Part shown: positions 5,016 to 9,726 of the stretch, piece after piece
Layout: each line of letters starts with the position of its first letter
Numbering within the stretch: the stretch's first letter is position 1
Assembly: GCA_905215945.1 (NCBI GenBank)
Contig: CAJMRZ010000039.1
Span: forward strand, 1-9,726
Direction of reading: 5' to 3'
From: an uncultured bacterium
GTDB lineage: Bacteria; Actinomycetota; Coriobacteriia; Coriobacteriales; Coriobacteriaceae
DNA length: 9,726 nucleotides
Translations under genes and position numbers: made by a program
The notes under the pieces: generated by a model
Told to the model about the DNA's origin: nothing
Database searches by the model: none
Seen by the model: only the letters and a program-made list of their open reading frames with translations

Positions 5016-6581
5016 ATGACACCTGCGCGCTTTGAAATCGGACAAAAGCACAAGCAGGAGAGCGAGGCGGGTTCCAAGGCTAGTTGGAACACGCCTCGTT
5101 CCGATTCACGGCCAACGATGAGCTATCCCTCGCGCATGGCACTTGCTTTTGCTCTGACATCGCTCATGACGGTATTGGTGCTGGTGGGCGTTGTCTCTGT
5201 TGTGTGGGGCACGGTCTTTTCGGATTACACACGCTCCAATATCGTCGAAATCGCAAATTCCGCTGCCGAGAAGTTGGCGACCTCATATGAGGAAAACGGC
5301 TCTTGGACCGCGGGAGAACTGCGCACGGTCGCAACGTCGAGTTTGGTTTCCGACGATCTGGGCATGCAGGTCGTCAATAAAAAGGGCGTGATCGTTTATG
5401 ACGATTCCTGGCCCTCGGCAAGCGCGACCGCCGATGTACGCGAAAACCAGGCTACGACCGACGACACGAGCGGCAAGAGGGCATCGCATAGCCCGGTCTC
5501 GTCTGCTCCAACCGACTCCGATAGCGTTGCTAACGTCGAGATTGTAACGTCTTCCGGCGAGCATGTCGGACAGGTAAAGCTGTGGGCCATCGGCTCCGAC
5601 GCTCTGCTCACCAAGGCGGACTCTGCGTTTAGGGAGAAGACCTTTAACGCCATGGCCCTCGCCGCGGTTGTTGCAATCTGCATTTCGGTCGTTATCGGAT
5701 CGCTCGTGTCGCGCATGCTCACCAAGCCGATTCATCGCATCACCAGTACCGCAAAGCAAATCCGTGACGGCGACCTGTCGGCTCGCACGGGGCTGCGCGG
5801 TGATGACGAGATCGATCAGCTGGGTGAGACCTTCGATGAGATGGCCACTTCGCTCGAGAAGGATATGAAACACGAGAAGCGCCTGACCTCAGACGTTGCA
5901 CACGAGCTTCGCACGCCGCTTATGGCCATGCTCGCAACGGTCGAGGCCATGCAGGATGGCGTGTATCCCACCGACGATGAGCATTTGGAGACCGTTGCTT
6001 CCGAGACGCGTCGCCTGGCTCGTCTGGTGCAGCAGATGCTCGACCTATCGCGTATGGAAAACAGCACGGCTCCGCTCAATCTAGAACCGGTGGACATGGT
6101 TCCGTTCGTGCGATCGATTGTGAATGGCCAGGAGCGCCTGTTTGCCGACCGTGACCTGCGTTTGCGCTTTGCAGATGAGACGCAGGGCCACGATGACGTT
6201 GTCGAGGCAGATCCCGACATGATCACGCAATGTGTTATCAACCTCATGAGCAACGCCATGCGCTACACCCCCGAGGGCGGTTGGGTCGTGGTGTCGGTGC
6301 TCAGCGACCGCAAACATGTCAGTATTGCCGTTTCGGATACCGGTATCGGTATTGCCAAGGACGATCTGTCGCGCATTTTCGGGCGGTTTTGGCGCGCCGA
6401 TGCCAGCCGCGCCCGCGAAGCTGGCGGCCTGGGCGTTGGCCTCGCCGTGACCAAGCAGATCGTCGAGCGTCACCATGGCTACATATCCGTGGAGTCGGAG
6501 CTTGGAAAGGGTACGACTTTTACAATTCATCTGCCCCGCGAGCACACGGCAGACGCGGCATCTACTACAATGGAGCACTAG
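5016..6581 (+). CDS. Sensor histidine kinase with HAMP domain
   Basis: The product is a membrane-bound kinase of 521 residues that phosphorylates the upstream regulator. An unusual polar cytoplasmic N-terminus of about 40 residues is followed by transmembrane helix 1 (41-68), an extracytoplasmic sensor region of about 140 residues, and transmembrane helix 2 (213-231). HAMP (about 232-285) leads into HisKA with H296 in DVAHELRTPL. The ATPase domain shows the N box (N413 in NLMSNAMRYTP), G1 (D441-T-G-I-G), F box (IFGRFWRAD) and G2 (G470-G-L-G-V-G-L). All catalytic motifs are intact. The sensor region is polar and Ser/Thr/Asp-rich around 135-170, with no recognised ligand-binding fold. The start at 5016 has only a weak AGGGA ribosome site 8-9 bases upstream; the alternative ATG at 5118 would remove most of the N-terminal extension but lacks any ribosome site. 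Confidence 0.95.
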   Translation: MTPARFEIGQKHKQESEAGSKASWNTPRSDSRPTMSYPSRMALAFALTSLMTVLVLVGVVSVVWGTVFSDYTRSNIVEIANSAAEKLATSYEENGSWTAGELRTVATSSLVSDDLGMQVVNKKGVIVYDDSWPSASATADVRENQATTDDTSGKRASHSPVSSAPTDSDSVANVEIVTSSGEHVGQVKLWAIGSDALLTKADSAFREKTFNAMALAAVVAICISVVIGSLVSRMLTKPIHRITSTAKQIRDGDLSARTGLRGDDEIDQLGETFDEMATSLEKDMKHEKRLTSDVAHELRTPLMAMLATVEAMQDGVYPTDDEHLETVASETRRLARLVQQMLDLSRMENSTAPLNLEPVDMVPFVRSIVNGQERLFADRDLRLRFADETQGHDDVVEADPDMITQCVINLMSNAMRYTPEGGWVVVSVLSDRKHVSIAVSDTGIGIAKDDLSRIFGRFWRADASRAREAGGLGVGLAVTKQIVERHHGYISVESELGKGTTFTIHLPREHTADAASTTMEH

Positions 6582-6639
6582 CTTTTCGCTATTCGGTGAA
6601 GGAGGGGCCGCGTCCCTGCCGCTCCGAGTTTGCGAAAAC

Positions 6640-6659
6640 ATGCGGGAAAGAACCCGCAT
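6640..6659 (+). other. Small hairpin in the kinase-purC gap
   Basis: ATGCGGG (6640-6646) pairs with CCCGCAT (6653-6659) around the loop AAAGAA, about 30 nt before the purC start. After the stem the plus strand reads TTCTGT, a poor terminator tail. The 109-nt gap shows no riboswitch fold that I recognise. It might influence purC translation or stop part of the upstream transcripts. Confidence 0.35.
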
Positions 6660-6690
6660 TTCTGTCGTATTTAGGTAAGGAGTGACTCAC

Positions 6691-7578
6691 GTGACAACGA
6701 TGGAGCGTCGTCCGGATTCCCGTGGCAAGGTTCGTGATATCTACGATGCCGGTGAAAACCTGCTGATGGTCGCCACCGACCGCATTTCTGCGTTCGACTT
6801 CATTCTTCCCGACGAGATCCCGTTTAAGGGAGAGGTACTCAATCGCATCTCGGCATTCTGGTTCGATAAGTTTGCCGACATCGTCCCCAACCATCTCGTT
6901 TCCATCGACCCGGCGGATTTCCCCGAGGAGTTTGCTGAGTATCGTGACTACCTCGCTGGCCGTGCCATGCTGGTTAAGAAGGCCCAGACGATTCCTATCG
7001 AGTGCATCGTCCGCGGCTATCTGACCGGTTCGGGCAAGAAGACCTACGACGAGAACGGCACTGTCTGCGGCATCCAGCTGCCTGAGGGCCTGACCGAGGC
7101 TTCCAAACTTCCTGAGCCGCTGTTCACGCCGTCCACGAAGGCCGAGATCGGTGACCACGACGAGAACATCTCGTTCGAGCGTTGCTGCGAGATCGTGGGC
7201 GAGGACATCGCCACGCAGATTCGTGACCTTTCCCTCAAGATCTACAAGGCCGCTGCCGAGTACGCCGCGACCCGTGGCATCATCATTGCCGACACCAAGT
7301 TCGAGTTTGGTGTTATTGATGGCAAGGTCACGCTGATCGACGAGTGTCTCACGCCCGACTCCAGCCGTTTCTGGCCTGCTGCCAGCTACGAGGAGGGCAA
7401 GATCCAGCCTAGCTACGACAAGCAATTCGTCCGCAATTGGCTCAAGGCCAACTGGGATATGACGGGGGAGACCCCGCACCTGCCCGCCGAGGTCATCGAT
7501 GGCACGTCCGAGCGCTATCGCGAGGCCTTCCAGATCATCACGGGCTCCCAGTTCACAAGCATGAAGGAGAACGCATAA
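6691..7578 (+). CDS. purC: Phosphoribosylaminoimidazole-succinocarboxamide synthase (SAICAR synthetase)
   Basis: PurC joins CAIR and L-aspartate with ATP to give SAICAR in the cytoplasm; SAICAR is then cleaved by PurB, encoded upstream in this window. The product has 295 residues, close to the longer stand-alone form of the enzyme. The first family signature is I101-P-I-E-C-I-V-R-G-Y-L-T-G-S114. The second is I199-A-D-T-K-F-E-F-G207. GKVRDIYD at 12-19 forms the nucleotide-binding start, and DECLTPDSSRFW at 217-228 is also typical. I chose the GTG at 6691: AAGGAG (6677-6682) lies 8 bases before it, while a GTG at 6682 overlaps that site and cannot be used with it; the ATG at 6700 is the only other option. 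The stop is immediately followed, in the same frame, by the GTG of the membrane-protein gene, so the two are probably translated from one message. Confidence 0.96.
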   Translation: MTTMERRPDSRGKVRDIYDAGENLLMVATDRISAFDFILPDEIPFKGEVLNRISAFWFDKFADIVPNHLVSIDPADFPEEFAEYRDYLAGRAMLVKKAQTIPIECIVRGYLTGSGKKTYDENGTVCGIQLPEGLTEASKLPEPLFTPSTKAEIGDHDENISFERCCEIVGEDIATQIRDLSLKIYKAAAEYAATRGIIIADTKFEFGVIDGKVTLIDECLTPDSSRFWPAASYEEGKIQPSYDKQFVRNWLKANWDMTGETPHLPAEVIDGTSERYREAFQIITGSQFTSMKENA

Positions 7579-8154
7579 GTGAGTACCCGTAGCGCCACGA
7601 ACAAGCGCACGCAATCCCACGAAGTTACCGGGGTTGCGCGCAAGTCTGCCGCATCTGCTAAGCCCGCCCGCCAAGCAGCGAGCTCCGTTCGCGTCGTGCC
7701 GGCTTCGTCTAAGGCACGCCGCAAAGAGCTCGAGAAGGGCGAGAACCTCGAGGGCCTCTCTAAAGAGGAGAAGCGCGCCCGCAAGGCCAAGCAGCGCGCC
7801 AAGGAGGACCGCATCTATACGGTGTCGAATATCCTCCTCAAGCAGGACGAGGACTACACCAAGCGCCGTCGCATCTGGTGGATTGTGCTCGCCATTGGCA
7901 TGGTGCTCGTCGTGGCAATTTGGGCCTCGCTGTACTTCGCTCCCGCTGGCATGGTGTCCAGCCCTGTCCAGATGGTCGGCATTGTTTTGTCCTACGTCAT
8001 CATTTTGGGCGACTTTATCTATGACTTCGCTCGTATTCGTCCCTTGCGCAACATGTACCGCGCGCAGGCCGAGGGCATGTCCGAGAACAAGCTCAACGCT
8101 CTTATTGAGCGCGCGGCTGCCGAGGAGGACAAGAAGGACTCCAAGAAGAAGTAG
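7579..8154 (+). CDS. Small two-helix membrane protein, function unknown
   Basis: The product has 191 residues. The N-terminal 98 residues are very basic and Ala/Lys/Arg-rich, with a charged helical stretch at 44-78 (SKARRKELEKGENLEGL and KEEKRARKAKQRAK) likely to be helical or coiled-coil. Two hydrophobic segments follow, about 100-120 (WWIVLAIGMVLVVAIWASLY) and about 132-150, then a short highly charged C-terminus ending KKDSKKK. The positive-inside rule puts both ends in the cytoplasm, with a short outside loop (APAGMVSSP). I recognise no family. The start is GTG, directly after the purC TAA, with AAGGAG at 7563-7568 inside the purC end. The gene ends just before a strong terminator, so it is the last gene of the purC transcript. 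Conserved position next to purC would suggest only shared expression, not a purine role. Confidence 0.85.
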   Translation: MSTRSATNKRTQSHEVTGVARKSAASAKPARQAASSVRVVPASSKARRKELEKGENLEGLSKEEKRARKAKQRAKEDRIYTVSNILLKQDEDYTKRRRIWWIVLAIGMVLVVAIWASLYFAPAGMVSSPVQMVGIVLSYVIILGDFIYDFARIRPLRNMYRAQAEGMSENKLNALIERAAAEEDKKDSKKK

Positions 8155-8184
8155 CGTTTGCATACATACTTATCGCTAAGATAT

Positions 8185-8215
8185 AAGGCGCGTCGTTTTT
8201 GCGGCGCGCCTTTTT
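8185..8215 (+). terminator. Intrinsic terminator after the membrane-protein gene
   Basis: An 11-bp stem (8185-8195 with 8202-8212, one T-G pair) closes a T-rich 6-nt loop and runs into TTTTT (8211-8215). It ends the purC transcript and separates it from the aminopeptidase gene. Confidence 0.92.
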
Positions 8216-8243
8216 ACTGTTCTATAGATAGATGGAGTGGCAC

Positions 8244-9524
8244 ATGATTCGAGCTGCCCTGACGGTCGAAGAGGCTCTGGAGGGCATGAAGGCCCTGGAG
8301 CCCAAGATTAAAAACTACGCGCGCCTGGTCGTCCGCAAGGGCGTAAACGTCAAGCCCGGCCAGGAGGCCGTCGTTCAGTCTCCGGTCGAGTGCGCGCCGT
8401 TTGCGCGCGTGGTGGTCGCGGAGGCCTATGCTGCCGCCGCCGGCCACGTGACGGTCATTTGGGCCGATGATGCCGTGACAAGGCTTACGTACGAGCATGT
8501 CGATAAAAGCTATTTTGAGCAGACGCCCGAGTGGAAGCGCCTGCAGCTGGATTCCCTGGCCCAGGACGGTGCCTGCTTTATCTTTATCGAGGGTGCGGAC
8601 CCTGCGGCTCTCAAGGGTATCGATCCCGCCAAGCCCGCCGCGGCTTCCAAGGCAAGGAACACGCAGTGCAAGGTCTTCCGCCGTGGACTGGATTACAACA
8701 TCAATCCGTGGTGCATCGCCGGCGCTCCGGTCGTGGCTTGGGCGCACGAGGTGTTCCCGGGAGACGCCGATGAGGTTGCAATCTATAAACTATGGAATGC
8801 GATTCTGCACACCGCTCGTGCCGATGGCCAGGACCCGGAGAGCGACTGGGAGCTTCATGACGCGGCGTTCGAAAAGAACTTGCGCTTCCTGAACGACAAT
8901 CGTTTTGACCGCCTGCATTACACCGCGGCAAATGGAACCGATCTGACGATTGGCATGACGAAGGGTCACGAGTGGGCCGGCGGCAAGGGTAAGACGCCCG
9001 ATGGACACCCCTTCTTCCCCAACATCCCCACCGAGGAGGTCTTCACCTCGCCTGATCGTATGCGTGCCGACGGTATCGTGTACTCGGCCATGCCGCTCAT
9101 TCACCACGGTAACAAGGTTGACGATTTTTGGATTAAGTTCGAGGCCGGTCGCGTAGTGGACTACGATGCCCGCGTGGGCAAGGCGACGCTTGCGAGCATT
9201 ATTGACACCGATGAAGGTGCCGCTCATCTGGGTGAGGTCGCGCTCATTTCCAAGAACACGCCAATTCGCGAAAGTGGCGTTCTGTTCTATGACACGCTCT
9301 ATGACGAGAACGCCAGCTGCCACCTTGCGCTGGGAGTCGGCTTCCCCGAGTGCATCGAGGGTGGATATGATATGTCCAAAGAGGAGCTCCTGGAGCATGG
9401 CGTTAACGTCTCGAGCACGCATGTCGACTTTATGATTGGCACGGACGATATCGATATTACGGGCATTACGCCTGATGGACGTGAAGTTGTGATTTTCCAG
9501 AACGGCCAATGGAGTTGGGAATAG
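8244..9524 (+). CDS. M29-family metallo-aminopeptidase (AmpS/AmpT type)
   Basis: The product has 426 residues and is predicted to be a cytoplasmic two-metal aminopeptidase that removes N-terminal residues from peptides, probably as a dimer. From my memory of Thermus AmpT, the metal ligands of this family are two Glu, two His and one Asp. Here the equivalents are E265 (TEEVF), E331 (LGEVAL), H360 (ASCHLALG), H393 and D395 (STHVDFMIG). The spacings E265-E331 (66) and E331-H360 (29) match those I recall for AmpT (250, 316, 345). The active-site Tyr expected seven residues after the first His is replaced by F367. I chose the ATG at 8244 because GGAG (8234-8237) is six bases upstream; the ATG at 8232 would overlap this site and has no ribosome site of its own. 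The gene stands alone after a terminator, and its 3' end contains the -35 of the tRNA-Lys promoter. Confidence 0.92.
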   Translation: MIRAALTVEEALEGMKALEPKIKNYARLVVRKGVNVKPGQEAVVQSPVECAPFARVVVAEAYAAAAGHVTVIWADDAVTRLTYEHVDKSYFEQTPEWKRLQLDSLAQDGACFIFIEGADPAALKGIDPAKPAAASKARNTQCKVFRRGLDYNINPWCIAGAPVVAWAHEVFPGDADEVAIYKLWNAILHTARADGQDPESDWELHDAAFEKNLRFLNDNRFDRLHYTAANGTDLTIGMTKGHEWAGGKGKTPDGHPFFPNIPTEEVFTSPDRMRADGIVYSAMPLIHHGNKVDDFWIKFEAGRVVDYDARVGKATLASIIDTDEGAAHLGEVALISKNTPIRESGVLFYDTLYDENASCHLALGVGFPECIEGGYDMSKEELLEHGVNVSSTHVDFMIGTDDIDITGITPDGREVVIFQNGQWSWE

Positions 9525-9543
9525 TCCCAGACCGTGGTACAAT
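9515..9543 (+). promoter_or_regulatory. Promoter of the tRNA-Lys pair
   Basis: TTGGGA (9515-9520) and TACAAT (9538-9543) are separated by exactly 17 bp. The -35 lies inside the last codons of the aminopeptidase gene. Transcription should start just before the tRNA at 9553. Confidence 0.65.
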
Positions 9544-9552
9544 GCCACCCGC

Positions 9553-9628
9553 GGGCCGTTAGCTCAGCTGGCAGAGCAGGGGACTTTTAATCCCAAGGTC
9601 CAGGGTTCGAACCCCTGACGGCCCACCA
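9553..9628 (+). tRNA. tRNA-Lys (anticodon TTT), CCA encoded
   Basis: The acceptor stem GGGCCGT (9553-9559) pairs with ACGGCCC (9618-9624). The D-arm is GCTCAGCTGGCAGAGC. The anticodon loop CTTTTAA has anticodon TTT at 9586-9588, reading AAA and AAG. The T-arm has stem CAGGG/CCCTG and loop TTCGAAC. The discriminator is A9625 and CCA is encoded at 9626-9628. Confidence 0.98.
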
Positions 9629-9641
9629 CACGATATCTCCT

Positions 9642-9667
9642 CTAAAGTCCGCCACAACGGACTTTAG
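9642..9667 (+). other. Hairpin between the two tRNA-Lys genes
   Basis: CTAAAGTCCG (9642-9651) and CGGACTTTAG (9658-9667) form a perfect 10-bp stem with loop CCACAA. Only CTTT follows before the next tRNA begins at 9672. It could be a weak terminator or a spacer structure separating two tRNAs on one precursor RNA. No separate promoter for the second tRNA is visible. Confidence 0.6.
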
Positions 9668-9671
9668 CTTT

Positions 9672-9726
9672 GGGTCGTTAGCTCAGTTGGTAGAGCAGGG
9701 GACTCTTAATCCCAAGGTCCAGGGTT
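9672..9726 (+). tRNA. tRNA-Lys (anticodon CTT), truncated by window edge
   Basis: The first 55 nt, from GGGTCGT to the T-stem, match tRNA-Lys(TTT) at 51 of 55 positions; the differences are in the acceptor stem, two places in the D-arm, and the anticodon. The anticodon loop CTCTTAA gives CTT at 9705-9707, reading AAG. The 3' end lies beyond the window. Confidence 0.92.

Noticed and set aside
6582..6690. Purine riboswitch upstream of purC
   Set aside because: The gap lacks the conserved three-way-junction loops of guanine/adenine riboswitches and is only 109 nt with one small hairpin.
6589..8163. 524-codon open frame on the minus strand opposite purC and the membrane protein
   Set aside because: It is in codon register with the sense genes, which avoid TTA, CTA and TCA codons, so an antisense frame stays open by chance. 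It has no family resemblance or ribosome site, and the sense genes are clear.

Overview
The window looks like a chromosomal segment from a high-GC Gram-positive bacterium, most likely a gut actinobacterium of the class Coriobacteriia, with a Collinsella-type genome as my best guess. This rests on general character, not a database match: strong GC bias at codon third positions, GTG starts, AGGAG-type ribosome binding sites, a Tat-exported lipoprotein, a covalent-adhesin thioester domain, and all three tRNAs carrying genome-encoded CCA where the 3' end is visible.

Layout. On the minus strand at the left edge is the 5' part of a secreted Cys-Gln thioester-domain surface protein. It has no stop inside the window. 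Next, on the plus strand, come tRNA-Gly(CCC) with a promoter and a strong intrinsic terminator, then about 280 bp of non-coding DNA rich in hairpins and built partly from tRNA-like pieces: an inverted T-arm and two 59-nt repeats ending in the tRNA 3' terminus. Plus-strand genes follow: purB; a TSCPD-domain protein whose stop overlaps the start of a Tat-dependent lipoprotein; an OmpR/PhoB-type response regulator with its HAMP-type sensor histidine kinase; purC; a small two-helix membrane protein starting on the base after the purC stop; a strong terminator; and an M29-type aminopeptidase. The right edge holds tRNA-Lys(TTT) and the beginning of tRNA-Lys(CTT).

How the genes relate. PurC and PurB carry out consecutive steps of purine synthesis (CAIR to SAICAR to AICAR), and PurB also makes AMP from adenylosuccinate. 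They lie on the same strand about 4.2 kb apart with an envelope-related block between them (lipoprotein and two-component system). The regulator and kinase are clearly one operon. The purC/membrane-protein pair may be read from the same transcript, since I see no convincing terminator between kinase and purC.

The most unusual content is the tRNA-Gly-adjacent repeat region (about 819-1086) and the partial thioester adhesin at 1-390. The rest is ordinary housekeeping and signalling sequence. I do not see a convincing new multi-gene system.
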